DNA from: Romeriopsis navalis LEGE 11480
GTDB lineage: Bacteria > Cyanobacteriota > Cyanobacteriia > Leptolyngbyales > Leptolyngbyaceae
Assembly (NCBI RefSeq): GCF_015207035.1
Contig: NZ_JADEXQ010000025.1
Coordinates: 1-60,728 of the forward strand
Reading direction: 5' to 3'
Length of the DNA: 60,728 bases
In this document: in pieces, positions 38,019 to 48,352 of the stretch
Position numbering within the stretch: the first letter of the stretch is position 1
Layout of the letters: the number at the start of each line of letters is the position of its first letter
Position numbers and translations under genes: made by a program
The notes under the pieces: generated by a model
Database searches by the model: none
What the model saw: only the letters and a program-made list of their open reading frames with translations
Told to the model about the DNA's origin: nothing

Positions 38019-40331
38019 ATGTCTATTCGCAAGAAAATTATCTACGGCTACGCCGTTGCTGTGAGCATCGCGGTGCTCGGCACGGCATTCGGATTGATCA
38101 CAGGTAACCACTACCAACGTAAGGCTTTAGCTTCGCGCCAATTAGCCTCCCAGGAAAGTCAGCTTTTAAGTCGTCTGCAATTAGATGTCCTCTACAATCG
38201 ACCCGCTAAGCAGCTCGCGCCCCATGTCCAAAATCCCACCCAATTTCGCCAAGAGAGTCAGGCGCTGATCACTCGACTCCAGCGGATTGAACGCTTGTTG
38301 ACTGACCATAATAATGCGGGTAAACCAGCGACTCTCGAAGGGCTACAGACATTTTTAGAGACCTATGAAATTGAGGTCAAAGCCTTTCATCAAAGCACGA
38401 TTGCCTTTGTTGCCAATACACAACCCCTGACGGCCCAGCCAACGGGCAAAGCGGCGGCCCAACAACGGATCGTGGACTTAGTTAAAAGTCCCGAATTTGT
38501 GGCATTTATCGAAGCGCCCGATCGGATGGCCCAGCTATATGCATTAGCGACTCAACGGGAAGCTACCGCCGAGCAGTCGTTAACTGAGGCGGAAGTTCTG
38601 CGCACACAAATTATTATTGGCAGTTTGAGCCTTTCTGTCGCAATCGCCATTATCCTTGCCCTCAGAATTAGTCGGATGATTGCAGAACCGCTACAAGTGG
38701 TCACCGAGATGGCCGAAATTGTCACGCGAGACTCCAACTTCAAGCTCCAAGCCCCCGTCCATAACCAAGATGAGACCGGCCATTTAGCCAACTCGTTGAA
38801 CCAACTGATTCGCCGGGTGCAACAACTCATGGAGGAGCAACATACCTATACCCTTGAGTTGGAGCAGGCGAAAGAAGCCGCAAACTTGGCTAGCCAAGCG
38901 AAGAGTGAATTTCTCGCCAATATGAGCCATGAACTGCGGACACCGCTAAATGGCATTCTGGGTTATGCGCAAATTCTCGATCGCTCACCCAACATCCACC
39001 GCAATGATCAACGTGGCATCGATATTATTCATCAGTGCGGCACCCATCTTCTGACTTTGATTAATGACGTGCTTGATCTGGCCAAAATCGAGGCACGGCG
39101 GCTCGAACTAACCCCCAGTGCCTTAAACTTCCCCGCCTTTTTGCAAAGCGTCGTAGAGATTTGTCAGATTCAGGCGGCTCAAAAAGCGATTCAGTTTCAC
39201 TATCACCCAACATCACAACTCCCCGAGGGGGTGGTGGTGGATGCGCAACGTTTACGACAAGTCCTGATTAATCTGTTGAGCAATGCCATCAAATTTACCG
39301 ATCGCGGCTCTGTGTCTCTCCGAGTCGAGTTAGGATTGCCCGGTGCTGATGCGGCTCAATGCCCGATTCAGTTTCATGTGGAGGATACGGGGGTGGGTAT
39401 TGATCCGGCACATCGGCGCAAAATCTTTCAGGCTTTTGAACAAGTTGGCGATCGCCAACGTCAAGCCGTTGGCACGGGTTTAGGTCTTGCCATCAGTCAG
39501 CAGATTGTCGAACTGATGGGGGGGCAAATTCAGGTCACGAGTCAACCAGGGGTGGGGAGTCATTTTTTCTTTGAAGTTACTTTACCAATTGCCCATGATT
39601 GGGCAAGCCAGAAACTCAACCAGGATTGCCGCCGTGTGGTTGGTTATGTCGGTGACCAACAGCGGATTTTGGTGATCGACGATCGCTGGGAAAATCGCTC
39701 TGTGCTGCGGAACCTGCTCGAACCGATCGGCTTTCAGATTGACGAAGCAGCAGATGGTCAATCCGGATTGGATCAGATTATTGCCTTGCCGCCGGATTTG
39801 GTGATTACCGATTTATTTATGCCGGGAATGGATGGCTTTGCCCTCATCCAGCAATTGCGTCAGTCGAACGCAACTCAGCACCAAAAAGTGATTGTTTCCT
39901 CCGCATCGGTGTCCCAACGGGATCACAAAATGGCGATTGACGCTGGGGCTCAAGACTTCCTGGCGAAACCCATTGACGTGAATCAGTTGCTACAACAAGT
40001 TGCCCAGCAATTAACTTTAGAATGGCGCTACGAATCGACCGACGCAACTGACGCAACATTAGCAATGGACCAATCAACCGCCGCCGCCGCTAGCCCGGAA
40101 CTGATTCTGCCCTCAGCCGATGTCTTGCAAGTGCTACTCGGATTTGCGGCCCAAGGTAAACGCCGTAAACTGCTGGAACAATTAGACCGACTCACCCAGC
40201 GGGAGCAAAAATACTGGCCGTTTCTCGAGCCAATTACCGAATTAGCCAATAACTTTGATCTCGAAGCGATCGAGACCCAATTAGAAACCTATCTCGCGAC
40301 GACATCCAACGAGCAAACGCCAGTGGTTTAA
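38019..40331 (+). CDS. Hybrid sensor histidine kinase/response regulator, HAMP type
   Basis: A 770-residue hybrid kinase. A membrane helix near residues 8-28 and another at about 193-214 flank a helical extracytoplasmic sensor. A HAMP domain and a coiled coil follow. The HisKA domain holds His304 in [12 protein letters not shown], and the ATPase domain has [10 protein letters not shown] and GTGLGLAIS. The receiver domain has the acceptor Asp598 in [12 protein letters not shown]. The last 100 residues are a helical extension that is also present in the next kinase, possibly an HPt-like remnant without its histidine. The first of three adjacent kinases; the signal is unknown. Confidence 0.92.
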   Translation: MSIRKKIIYGYAVAVSIAVLGTAFGLITGNHYQRKALASRQLASQESQLLSRLQLDVLYNRPAKQLAPHVQNPTQFRQESQALITRLQRIERLLTDHNNAGKPATLEGLQTFLETYEIEVKAFHQSTIAFVANTQPLTAQPTGKAAAQQRIVDLVKSPEFVAFIEAPDRMAQLYALATQREATAEQSLTEAEVLRTQIIIGSLSLSVAIAIILALRISRMIAEPLQVVTEMAEIVTRDSNFKLQAPVHNQDETGHLANSLNQLIRRVQQLMEEQHTYTLELEQAKEAANLASQAKSEFLANMSHELRTPLNGILGYAQILDRSPNIHRNDQRGIDIIHQCGTHLLTLINDVLDLAKIEARRLELTPSALNFPAFLQSVVEICQIQAAQKAIQFHYHPTSQLPEGVVVDAQRLRQVLINLLSNAIKFTDRGSVSLRVELGLPGADAAQCPIQFHVEDTGVGIDPAHRRKIFQAFEQVGDRQRQAVGTGLGLAISQQIVELMGGQIQVTSQPGVGSHFFFEVTLPIAHDWASQKLNQDCRRVVGYVGDQQRILVIDDRWENRSVLRNLLEPIGFQIDEAADGQSGLDQIIALPPDLVITDLFMPGMDGFALIQQLRQSNATQHQKVIVSSASVSQRDHKMAIDAGAQDFLAKPIDVNQLLQQVAQQLTLEWRYESTDATDATLAMDQSTAAAASPELILPSADVLQVLLGFAAQGKRRKLLEQLDRLTQREQKYWPFLEPITELANNFDLEAIETQLETYLATTSNEQTPVV

Positions 40332-40368
40332 AGCCTTGAGAAATGCCGCCAGATGCAATGTTAGCGGT

Positions 40369-40390
40369 GGTCTTCACCATGGTGAAGACC
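40369..40390. promoter_or_regulatory. 22-base perfect palindrome between two kinase genes
   Basis: GGTCTTCACCA followed directly by TGGTGAAGACC forms a perfect palindrome with no loop, 38 bases after the first kinase stop and 86 bases before the next start. A palindrome with no spacer and no T tract looks more like a dimeric regulator site than a terminator. Confidence 0.4.
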
Positions 40391-40475
40391 TGCATCAACC
40401 CGACTGGATTGCGGGAAATATAGGTTGTCAGCGACGATCGGCGATGAGTCGTTCTTGAGCGCATAAGTTGTTGAG

Positions 40476-43250
40476 ATGCCAATGCCTGTTGTTCCGCCAC
40501 CGCTACCCCAACGCCGATTCCGCTGCTCGCTCCAAGCTATCTTGATTGTGCCGTTTGTGTTGCAGATTTTTGGGGCCGTGGGCCTGATTAGTTATTTCTC
40601 GTTTCGTAACGGACAGCAGGCGATCGCGGATTTGGCGGGTCAACTGTTGGGGGAAATCAATTCCCGGATTAAACAAGATCTGCGCGACTATATGCCTGTC
40701 CCACATAAAGTGAATCAACTGAATGCCGCGGCCCTCGAACTGGGAGAAATTAAACTCAACGACATTGCGGGCTTAGAGCGGCATTTTCTGCGCAAAATTC
40801 AAATTTTTGAGACGCTGACCTTCACCGGTTTAGGGCTGGAAAATCAAGATAATCTCGGGGCGGAGCGATTTGATGATGGCACCCTCACGCTCCGTGTTTC
40901 GACCGCGGCATCGAAACATATTTTTTCCACCTACCGGACGAATAACCAAGCCCAGAAACTCGAGAAACTCCGCAGTATTCCCTTTGACCCACGAGGTCGT
41001 CCCTGGTATACGGCACCCGTCAGGGCAAAAAAGCCAGTCTGGAGCGAGATTTATCCAAATACCGCCGGTATTACGGCCTATCTGGGGGCGTCCAGGCCAC
41101 TCTATGATCAAGCGGGAAAATTGCAGGGCGTCTTACTGACAAATTTCAGTTTGGCGCAAATTGGCGATTTTTTGGCGCAGCTCAAAATTGGGAAAACGGG
41201 TCAGGCCTTTATTATCGAACGATCAGGCATGCTGGTCGCAACGTCAACGGGCGAAACCCCGTTTAAACGCATCCCGGGGCAAGACTATGGGACGGTGCGG
41301 GTTTCCAGTCTCGCCAGTCAAAACGATACGACTCAAGCCGCGGTCAAATACCTCCAAGCGAACTTCACGCTCAAGACAATTCAATCCACAGAAACCCTCA
41401 AGTTTCGGCTCAACCAACAATTACACTTTTTGCAAGTTGCTCCCTTTCGTGACGCCTATGGTCTCGATTGGTTGATTGTGACAACCATCCCTGAGTCTGA
41501 CTTTATGACTCAGATCCAGGCCAATAATCGTCTGACATTCTTACTTTGTCTCGGGGCCTTAAGCCTCGCAATTTTGCTAGGGATGATCACGGCGCGATAC
41601 ATCACCCAGCCGATTACTAAACTGCGTCAGGCCAGTGAGCAAATTGCCAACGGACAATTGACCGAACGCGTGATGGTGCAGGGGATTGATGAGTTCGAGA
41701 GTCTCGGGCATAGTTTTAATCAAATGGCCCAACAATTACGTGAATCATTTGCTGCGTTAGCCCACGTGAATGAAGACCTTGAACAGCGGGTCAACCACCG
41801 CACCGCCGAGCTGATTGAAGCACGGGAAATCGCGGATCAAGCGAATCAAGCCAAAAGTGAGTTTCTGGCCAATATGAGCCATGAATTGCGGACACCGCTG
41901 AATGGGATTCTGGGCTATGCGCAGATTTTGAATCGGACGAAACCGTTACCGGCGACGGTGCGTGATGGGGTGAAAATCATTGACCAGTGCGGTAATCATC
42001 TGCTCGGTTTGATTAATGATGTGCTGGATTTTGCCAAAATTGAAGCCCGTAAACTTGAACTTGTGCCCCAGGCTGTACATTTACCATCGTTGTTGCAAGG
42101 CATCGTGGAAATCGCTCAGATTCGGGCTGAACAAAAAAATCTAATCTTTATTTATCAGCCTAGTCCCCAGTTGCCCGAAGGCATTTATGCCGATGAGCAA
42201 CGCCTGCGCCAAGTGTTATTTAATCTGTTGAGCAACGCGATTAAGTTTACCGATCAAGGACATGTGAGCTTGAAAGTTGCCCTTGTGCCATCACAACCCA
42301 ATCCCATGCACCGTACCATGCGCTTTCAAGTGGAAGATACGGGCGTCGGGATTCAGCCCGAATATTATCGCACCTTATTTCACCCCTTTGAACAGGTCGG
42401 TGAGCGGCACCGTCAAACGTCCGGTACTGGCTTGGGGCTTGCCATCAGTCAACAAATTATGCAATTGATGGGCAGCGAAATTCAGGTTAAGAGTCAACTA
42501 GGCCACGGTAGTCAGTTTGCCTTTGAAGTCGCGCTACCGATCGTCGATGATTGGGCGACACAATGTCGTCACGATGATGGCCGTCATATTAGCCGCTATG
42601 TTGGTCCGCCACGCCAGTTGTTGATCATTGACGATCAGTGGGAAAATCGGGCCGTTCTCACGCATTTGCTGGAACCTCTCGGGTTCGCGATCAAAACCGC
42701 TGAAAATGGCCACCAAGGCTTGGCCCAAATTATGGCGCGCCCACCGGATCTCGTCATTACAGATCTGGCAATGCCAGAGATGGATGGCTTTGAAATGCTG
42801 CGAAAACTCCGTCAATTAAACTCAGTTAATCAACCCAAAGTCATTGTGTCATCCGCTTCTGTCTCACAACTTACCCAGCAAATGGCGCTTGATGCTGGCG
42901 GTAATGATTTCTTGCCGAAGCCTATTGCAGCCCAGCAGTTATTTCAGATGATTGCTCAACAGCTCGACTTAACCTGGATCTATACTGAGTCAAATCCCCC
43001 GCCAGCGGTGGCGCCACCGGCCGGTGCAACTTGTGTCTTACCGTCGATCGAAGTGCTCCAATCGCTCCGCGCACTTGCCCAGCAGGGCAAGGTTCGCAAA
43101 CTGCGCCAACAACTAGAAATTTTGCAGCGAAACGACAGCCGCTATCAAGCCTTTGTCACGCCGATCGTGGCATTAGCGAGGGAGTTTAAGGATGGTGAAA
43201 TTGAAGCATGCCTCGATCAATATCTGACGGAGGGGTGTATTCATGAGTAA
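40476..43250 (+). CDS. Hybrid sensor histidine kinase/response regulator, Cache type
   Basis: A 924-residue paralogue of the kinase before it in its cytoplasmic half. A membrane helix at about residues 22-44 and a second at about 352-374 flank a roughly 300-residue extracytoplasmic region with Cache-domain features ([20 protein letters not shown] and the later [19 protein letters not shown]). HAMP, coiled coil, HisKA with His469 in [12 protein letters not shown], ATPase domain and a receiver with Asp763 in [12 protein letters not shown] follow. A Cache domain suggests a small-molecule ligand. Its stop codon overlaps the start of the next kinase gene by 8 bases, so the two are coupled. Confidence 0.92.
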   Translation: MPMPVVPPPLPQRRFRCSLQAILIVPFVLQIFGAVGLISYFSFRNGQQAIADLAGQLLGEINSRIKQDLRDYMPVPHKVNQLNAAALELGEIKLNDIAGLERHFLRKIQIFETLTFTGLGLENQDNLGAERFDDGTLTLRVSTAASKHIFSTYRTNNQAQKLEKLRSIPFDPRGRPWYTAPVRAKKPVWSEIYPNTAGITAYLGASRPLYDQAGKLQGVLLTNFSLAQIGDFLAQLKIGKTGQAFIIERSGMLVATSTGETPFKRIPGQDYGTVRVSSLASQNDTTQAAVKYLQANFTLKTIQSTETLKFRLNQQLHFLQVAPFRDAYGLDWLIVTTIPESDFMTQIQANNRLTFLLCLGALSLAILLGMITARYITQPITKLRQASEQIANGQLTERVMVQGIDEFESLGHSFNQMAQQLRESFAALAHVNEDLEQRVNHRTAELIEAREIADQANQAKSEFLANMSHELRTPLNGILGYAQILNRTKPLPATVRDGVKIIDQCGNHLLGLINDVLDFAKIEARKLELVPQAVHLPSLLQGIVEIAQIRAEQKNLIFIYQPSPQLPEGIYADEQRLRQVLFNLLSNAIKFTDQGHVSLKVALVPSQPNPMHRTMRFQVEDTGVGIQPEYYRTLFHPFEQVGERHRQTSGTGLGLAISQQIMQLMGSEIQVKSQLGHGSQFAFEVALPIVDDWATQCRHDDGRHISRYVGPPRQLLIIDDQWENRAVLTHLLEPLGFAIKTAENGHQGLAQIMARPPDLVITDLAMPEMDGFEMLRKLRQLNSVNQPKVIVSSASVSQLTQQMALDAGGNDFLPKPIAAQQLFQMIAQQLDLTWIYTESNPPPAVAPPAGATCVLPSIEVLQSLRALAQQGKVRKLRQQLEILQRNDSRYQAFVTPIVALAREFKDGEIEACLDQYLTEGCIHE

Positions 43251-44526
43251 TGCCACTGTGCTCGTAGTTGATGATATTGCGGCGAATCTGGAAGTGGTTA
43301 GCCAAGTTCTAGAAGATGCGGGATATGAGGTGGCCACGGCAATCGATGGTGAACGAGCGCTCAAGTTAGTCAACATTCATCCCCCGGATCTAATCTTGCT
43401 CGATATTCAGATGCCAGGCATTGATGGGTTTGAAACTTGTCGTCGGCTGAAGGCCTCACCGACAACGGCGGCGATTCCGATCATTTTCATTACGGCCCTG
43501 ACGGATGTGGATAGCACCATCAAGGGCTTTGATTACGGTGCAGTTGATTATATTACCAAGCCATTTCAAGCGTCGGAAATGCTCGCCCGGGTTAAAACGC
43601 ATCTCCAGCTGCATCACTTGACCCGCACTTTAGAAACGCGGGTGGCCGAGCGGACGCAGGATTTACAGGTCACGCTCGATCAGCTTCATCAGTCACAGTT
43701 GCAATTGGTTCAGAGTGAAAAAATGTCCGCCCTGGGCAACCTGGTCGCCGGTGTCGCCCATGAAGTGAATAATCCGATTAGCTTTCTGAATGGCAGCATT
43801 AAAAATGCGCAAGACTATGCCAATGACTTGCTCCAACATCTCATTCTGTATCAAGAACAATATCCGGATGCGCCTGAGATTATTCAACAGAATGCCCAAG
43901 ATATTGAACTTGAGTTTCTCCAGGCAGACTTTCTCAAAATGCTGCAATCAATGCGTGGGGCGACCGATCGAATTAAGTCGCTCAGTGCTGGCCTGCGGAA
44001 TTTCTCACGGGCTGATAAAGCCGAGAAAGTGTTCGCTAGCTTGCATGAGGCCCTAGACAGCACCCTCATGATTTTAAAATATCGGCTGAATGCGAATAAG
44101 CATCGCCCCGCGATTACGGTGGTTAAAAACTACGGCAACTTAGATCCTGTGGAATGTTTTCCGAATCAGATTAATCAGGTGTTGATGAATATTTTGGCGA
44201 ATGCGATCGACGCTTTTGACGAAGTGGCGGAGCAAGCGCTATCCGTTCCCTTTCCGGCGGCCTCCCAGCAAATTACGATTACGACTACCGTCCTGACGGA
44301 GGAGAATCTGGTTGAAATTCGGCTGCGCGATAACGGCAATGGGATGGAACCAGTGGTGCAGGCGAAGATTTTTGATTACTTATTCACCACCAAAGCAATT
44401 GGCAAGGGTACCGGTTTAGGGTTAACCATTGCATATCGGATTGTCACGGAAGCCCACGGTGGCAGTTTGACGGTTGAATCGGCAATTGGTGAGGGGACAG
44501 AATTTTGTATTCGTCTGCCGATGTAG
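43243..44526 (+). CDS. Response regulator-histidine kinase (REC-HisKA-HATPase)
   Basis: A 427-residue cytoplasmic protein. An N-terminal receiver (residues 1-125) has Asp54 in [14 protein letters not shown] coiled coil leads to a kinase core with His173 in [16 protein letters not shown] and an ATPase domain ending [15 protein letters not shown]. There is no membrane segment, so it probably takes phosphate or a signal from the upstream hybrid kinase, whose gene it overlaps by 8 bases. Its kinase core is strikingly like that of the membrane kinase at 52298 on the far side of the retron cassette. Confidence 0.92.
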   Translation: MSNATVLVVDDIAANLEVVSQVLEDAGYEVATAIDGERALKLVNIHPPDLILLDIQMPGIDGFETCRRLKASPTTAAIPIIFITALTDVDSTIKGFDYGAVDYITKPFQASEMLARVKTHLQLHHLTRTLETRVAERTQDLQVTLDQLHQSQLQLVQSEKMSALGNLVAGVAHEVNNPISFLNGSIKNAQDYANDLLQHLILYQEQYPDAPEIIQQNAQDIELEFLQADFLKMLQSMRGATDRIKSLSAGLRNFSRADKAEKVFASLHEALDSTLMILKYRLNANKHRPAITVVKNYGNLDPVECFPNQINQVLMNILANAIDAFDEVAEQALSVPFPAASQQITITTTVLTEENLVEIRLRDNGNGMEPVVQAKIFDYLFTTKAIGKGTGLGLTIAYRIVTEAHGGSLTVESAIGEGTEFCIRLPM

Positions 44527-44708
44527 CGAAATATCATTGGGTTCATTATGTCCAGTCACACCCTACACCCAAGCGAGCGGCTAACCGTGAGAGGCCAGAC
44601 TTTTCTCGGCCCTTGAACTCCCTGCAAAGCGGCGATACCAAGTGCCCTGGTTCTATCGATAATTGCTCGGAAACAGCATAATCAATCCCACCAATCAATG
44701 GACAGGTA

Positions 44709-46136
44709 TTAGGATTTGCGGGGTTGGTGGCGTTTGGGTCGATGTTTTTGTTTAATGCGCTTGATCTGAGCCAAGAAGTGGCTGCCTTTATCGGGATTGA
44801 CCATGTAGACATAATTTGCAAATCCTTCGATCGCGCCCATCAAATCAGCACTATGTCCCCAAACTTTACCCGCTAAACCATCCTGCTCGATTTGGTACAG
44901 TGTCGCCCGGAATCGCTTCAACGTTTTGCGATCGACATTCAGTTTGTCATTTACCACAATTCCCGTCACTTCTTGCTGACGTGATTTGCGCAATACCCGC
45001 GTCTTCTGGGGATGGACTTGAAACCCTTCATGGCTGACAATCTGCGTCACTTGGCGCAGGAGCCGCCCAACTTGTTCCGTGGCTGCCCCAGATGCCGAGA
45101 AGGTGAGGTCATCGGCATAACGGGTGTAAGCGTAGTCAAATTCCTGGGCCAATCCGGTTAAGCGCCGATCGAGGCGATGGCAGAGAATATTTGTGATGCT
45201 AGGACTGGTGGGAGCACCCTGGGGTAAGCGGCGATCGGACTGTGCCACATAGTAAGTCCGACCATCCAGTTCGACCATTTCAACTTCTGGCTCGGTACAA
45301 ATTAAAGCAAAAATCGTTGCGGCGGCTTCCGAGTAACCCAAGGCGCGGAACATGCCCTTCACCCGGCGATAGGACACAGAGGGAAAGAAATCCTGTAGAT
45401 CGAGATTCGTAACAATATCGGCGCCGACATGGGGCTGGGCATTGGTGACAATCGATCGCTGACGGCAAAATCCATGGGCGGCATCATGAATCTCAATCAA
45501 TTGCAGGATATTTGCTTCAATCCAATACTGTGCCTTTTTCAGGCGGGGCGCCGGTGCCGAAATCAACCGTTCACCCCCGGTTTTTTTCGGAATCCGAAAG
45601 CGGATATAGTGAGAAACTTGACTTGTGCGACGGGAGAATGCCAACCAGCGCAGTTCTCCCACCGAAATTCCCATGGCGGCGGCGATCGCGGCGGCGGTCC
45701 CCAGTTCGGGTAAATTGTGGCGTTGCAGCCGCTCGACATCACACTCAACGTGGTTTAGCCCACTGGAAACGCCCTCGCCCAAATAAGTAATGTCCTGCGC
45801 TTGACGGGCCTTCCAGGCCGCGGCGCGTTCCTGCCGCTCCTGCTCGCGGCGGGCTTTGGTTTCCTGGCGTTTCTGGAGCGATGCCACCAGTCGTTCTTTT
45901 AAGAGCCGTTTTTTCAGCGCTTTCTCATCATTGAGTTTGCGATTCTCAGCCCGTAGTTCGGATAATTCGCGTTGAATTTCCCCCTGACGCTGGATCTCTT
46001 CGGCGGGGTCATTGGGGAGCTCCCCTGAACTTGGCCAAAAGCCCAGCCGGATCATTTCCGTTAGGATCACTTCGTCTTTTGAGCTTTGACGAATCCGATC
46101 GTATAGGGCTTGACGCGTCTGCGGCTGTTGATTCAT
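44709..46136 (-). CDS. Retron reverse transcriptase with long N-terminal coiled-coil extension
   Basis: A 475-residue reverse transcriptase. The first 165 residues are an extension: an acidic helical start, a strongly basic coiled coil (about 45-112) and a short helical domain. The polymerase core has the first catalytic Asp246 in NLDLQDFFPSV, QGAPTSP (306-312) and the YADD box (340-343). Two features mark retron enzymes: NAQPH at 232-236 between motifs 2 and 3 (the NAxxH motif) and VTG at 390-392 in the thumb. There is no maturase or endonuclease domain, so it is not a group II intron protein. It should copy part of an adjacent structured RNA into multicopy single-stranded DNA. It is the last gene of the minus-strand retron cassette. 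Confidence 0.93.
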   Translation of the reverse strand: MNQQPQTRQALYDRIRQSSKDEVILTEMIRLGFWPSSGELPNDPAEEIQRQGEIQRELSELRAENRKLNDEKALKKRLLKERLVASLQKRQETKARREQERQERAAAWKARQAQDITYLGEGVSSGLNHVECDVERLQRHNLPELGTAAAIAAAMGISVGELRWLAFSRRTSQVSHYIRFRIPKKTGGERLISAPAPRLKKAQYWIEANILQLIEIHDAAHGFCRQRSIVTNAQPHVGADIVTNLDLQDFFPSVSYRRVKGMFRALGYSEAAATIFALICTEPEVEMVELDGRTYYVAQSDRRLPQGAPTSPSITNILCHRLDRRLTGLAQEFDYAYTRYADDLTFSASGAATEQVGRLLRQVTQIVSHEGFQVHPQKTRVLRKSRQQEVTGIVVNDKLNVDRKTLKRFRATLYQIEQDGLAGKVWGHSADLMGAIEGFANYVYMVNPDKGSHFLAQIKRIKQKHRPKRHQPRKS

Positions 46137-46158
46137 GGGGAAGAACCTTAAAAACTTA

Positions 46159-46231
46159 AAAATGCAGAGTTGAATGGGCCGAACAACGCTTTGAATCTGC
46201 GATCAACGCCCAACCCTCAACTCTGCATTTT
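46159..46231 (-). other. 15-bp hairpin just upstream of the reverse transcriptase gene
   Basis: AAAATGCAGAGTTGA (46159-46173 on +) is the exact complement of 46217-46231, with an inner TGGGC/GCCCA pairing (46175-46179 with 46208-46212). On the minus strand the hairpin is followed by TTTTTAAGTTTTTAAGG and, 23 bases later, the ATG. It could be the end of the retron RNA, an attenuator, or a terminator that limits reverse transcriptase expression. Confidence 0.5.
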
Positions 46232-46313
46232 GTGATTGCTAGATCATGACTGGCCTAGCGATTTTTCCATCCGCCTCTTCGGGAACCTCTCAGGACTGGA
46301 TTGCTCAACTCGA

Positions 46314-46388
46314 GCGGGTCCGCCCTACTGTCGCTCATTCGATTCACGGAATCTGCACCGGAATAGCGACAGTAGGGCGAAGACCCGC
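46314..46388 (-). other. Compound hairpin, candidate msd stem of the retron
   Basis: On the minus strand a 7-bp outer stem (GCGGGTC with GACCCGC) and a 15-bp inner stem (CGCCCTACTGTCGCT with AGCGACAGTAGGGCG) are separated by a two-base bulge on one side. The loop of 29 bases contains a further small GATTC/GAATC stem. It is the strongest fold in the gap. A long near-perfect stem of this kind is typical of the reverse-transcribed part of retron RNA. Confidence 0.6.
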
Positions 46389-46623
46389 ATAGTTAAGAGC
46401 AAGCCAGTGGTGCGCGGCTAGACTAACTGCATGGATGGCGATCCACCACCCGGATTGCAAGGGGACTCATGGATGGAATAGTACTTGTGTACTCACAGGC
46501 TTAGTGTAGCCTGATATGTTTAATTTGCCCAGTGGTGGACTGAAAATAACAACGGATTTGGGATTGATTGATGATCCGTAAACGAAATTGAATTTGAGTC
46601 CATCAAAAATGCATAACTAATCG

Positions 46624-46644
46624 TTAGACACAAAAAATGTCTAA
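46624..46644 (-). other. Small hairpin after the SWIM gene
   Basis: TTAGACA (46624-46630) pairs with TGTCTAA (46638-46644). On the minus strand the loop is a T run rather than the tail, so it is a poor terminator. It marks the upstream edge of the retron RNA gap. Confidence 0.4.
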
Positions 46645-46671
46645 TCAGCTAGCAAGGTTTAAGTCAATCGA

Positions 46672-48309
46672 TTATTTGCGATTAGCTGCCATGCGCAAGG
46701 CTAAAATATGCTCGCAGGGGCCTTTGAATAATGTGTTGTGTTGATGCCAGTTACAGCTACACTCTGCTTTGACAATTCGTTCATCGCGATCGACTGCCAC
46801 CGTTGGGGCATAGGTCTGATTCTCATCGGTAATGCTGCCCTGTAATAAGCGCGTGCCATTTTGATCAACGGATGAGTTTTGGACGCGTAGTGTATTGTCA
46901 TCAAGAAACCGTCTTGCCTTCTGTTCTCGCTCATTGACAAAGCGCAGTTTTGACATTGGTAAGGGATCGCGGGACAGCTCGCGCAGGCGGTAAACCTGCT
47001 TGTTCAAGTCGAAAATAGCCCGGCCCGCTTGGGTGTAGGCGCCCAGTGCACCGAGGATTGTCGATCGATCGAGCTTGAGTTGCTTCGCCAATGTATCGGG
47101 GCTGGCAAACTTTGCGGCTTGCAATGCTCCAAAGACTTGTCGTTTGGTGAAGTCATCCACGTCCGCACGGGGTGCTAATAAGTCAAAGTTGCCAGCCGCA
47201 GCCCAATCATTCGCCGTCCAACCCGATAAACCTAACGTGAACGTCAAATCATTCAGATCAGCCAGATAGAATGACGGTAAACCGGTGCCTAAAAGATGCA
47301 CCGTAAATTTGCGCGCCATGGGAATCAATCGTTCCAAAATCAGTAAGCGACGTCGCCCCCAAACTCGAACCGTCTCCGGCTTTGGGCCTGTGTAGATGGA
47401 GCGATCACAGACAATTTCTTTATCCCATGGCTCCAGGATGGCCCGCACGGGTTCCCCTGGCGTCAGCTCATAGCGCAAGGCCCGTGGGCCTTTCTTCTCT
47501 TTGTGCCGCCGTAGGATAAAGCAAATATTGTAGATATCCATCGGGTGCAGATCAAATTGGATTGCCGGTAATGACATGGCCGAACTCACCTGCAAGAAAC
47601 CGCGGACCCAACTATCGGGGAGGTCAATTTTGACTTCTTTATAGGCGATATTGCCCGTGGTCTGGACTTCAAAGCCGGACGGATCAACTTCAAACTTTGT
47701 GGTTTTGTAGTCGCGGATTTTTTGAAATTCGTTATAGAGGGTGGCGGAATAGTCGATATTTGTGGTGCCACAGGCAAACTCATCGACTTGCTGAAATACT
47801 TCATAACTCGCACTCAGCTTGCCATAGCTGGATTCATCTTGACTGAAGCATTCAAAGAAAATCTCGTCGGGATGTACCGTAATCACTGGATCAAGCACAA
47901 ACCAGGCATCGTAGTCTTTCTGATAGAGGTAGTTAAAATAGCGCTGCTGTGCGGTATAGAAATCGCGCCAGCGGCTACTGCGGCTTTGCTGAATCACCGT
48001 TAGTTCATCCCGCAGGGCGTTGATCTTGTCACTAACAGCCTGCTTTTGGGTGGCGATCAGTTGCCAATCAATTTCCAATTGCTGCGCGGCCCAGGCTTTG
48101 TATTCTGTTTTATCCTGGGGCTTAAACCGTAAGTCGGAAACGACCACATGGTGTAATGCACTCATGGCTTCGCGAAAGGCCAAATGTTGCCGCAGCTCAC
48201 CGCGAAAGAACGTTGGCTGACGCGTCAAATCCGGGGCAAAGGACATCTGGGTTTGATTTCCCTGTCCGTGCACGGCACTGCTGGAACTGTAGCTGTAGTT
48301 GAATTGCAT
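46672..48309 (-). CDS. Retron accessory protein with winged helix and SWIM zinc finger (WHSWIM-like)
   Basis: A 545-residue protein. Most of the first 380 residues are of unrecognised fold. A winged-helix-like segment spans about 387-445 (FTKRQVFGALQAAKF ... LAKQLKLDRSTILGAL). A SWIM zinc finger closes the protein, with ligands C517, C519, C532 and H534 (CSC...CEH). SWIM fingers bind DNA or proteins. It lies 43 bases downstream of the WGR/HEAT gene and directly upstream of the retron RNA and reverse transcriptase, all on one strand. Such a pair with a retron reverse transcriptase matches, from memory, the type XIII retron class. It may be the toxic effector or part of it; this is inference. 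The start is ATG at 48309. Confidence 0.85.
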   Translation of the reverse strand: MQFNYSYSSSSAVHGQGNQTQMSFAPDLTRQPTFFRGELRQHLAFREAMSALHHVVVSDLRFKPQDKTEYKAWAAQQLEIDWQLIATQKQAVSDKINALRDELTVIQQSRSSRWRDFYTAQQRYFNYLYQKDYDAWFVLDPVITVHPDEIFFECFSQDESSYGKLSASYEVFQQVDEFACGTTNIDYSATLYNEFQKIRDYKTTKFEVDPSGFEVQTTGNIAYKEVKIDLPDSWVRGFLQVSSAMSLPAIQFDLHPMDIYNICFILRRHKEKKGPRALRYELTPGEPVRAILEPWDKEIVCDRSIYTGPKPETVRVWGRRRLLILERLIPMARKFTVHLLGTGLPSFYLADLNDLTFTLGLSGWTANDWAAAGNFDLLAPRADVDDFTKRQVFGALQAAKFASPDTLAKQLKLDRSTILGALGAYTQAGRAIFDLNKQVYRLRELSRDPLPMSKLRFVNEREQKARRFLDDNTLRVQNSSVDQNGTRLLQGSITDENQTYAPTVAVDRDERIVKAECSCNWHQHNTLFKGPCEHILALRMAANRK

Positions 48310-48352
48310 AGTAGGAGTTCAAGGGCTAACTGGCCGATCGGTCGAAGACTGT

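Larger units (their letters stand above)
46137..46671 (-). ncRNA. Probable retron msr-msd RNA region
   Basis: This 535-bp gap lies directly 5' of the retron reverse transcriptase on the same strand, the normal place for the template RNA. It holds no credible gene but is dense in hairpins: in transcript order CAGGCT/AGCCTG (near 46510-46494), AGTAC/GTACT (near 46493-46480), TGGAT-CGCC-ATCCA (near 46445-46432), a GTTAG...TAAC hairpin, a very strong compound hairpin (46388-46314) and a 15-bp hairpin just before the reverse transcriptase start. Two possible end-pairing repeats (a1/a2) exist: 46471-46478 with 46265-46272 (8 bp, span 214 bases), and 46602-46613 with 46224-46236 (12 bp with one bulge, span 390 bases). 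The exact ends and branching guanosine are not determined. Confidence 0.6.

Noticed and set aside
44709-46136. Group II intron or diversity-generating retroelement
   Set aside because: There is no maturase X, HNH or domain V, no variable-repeat pair was seen, and NAxxH plus VTG indicate a retron.
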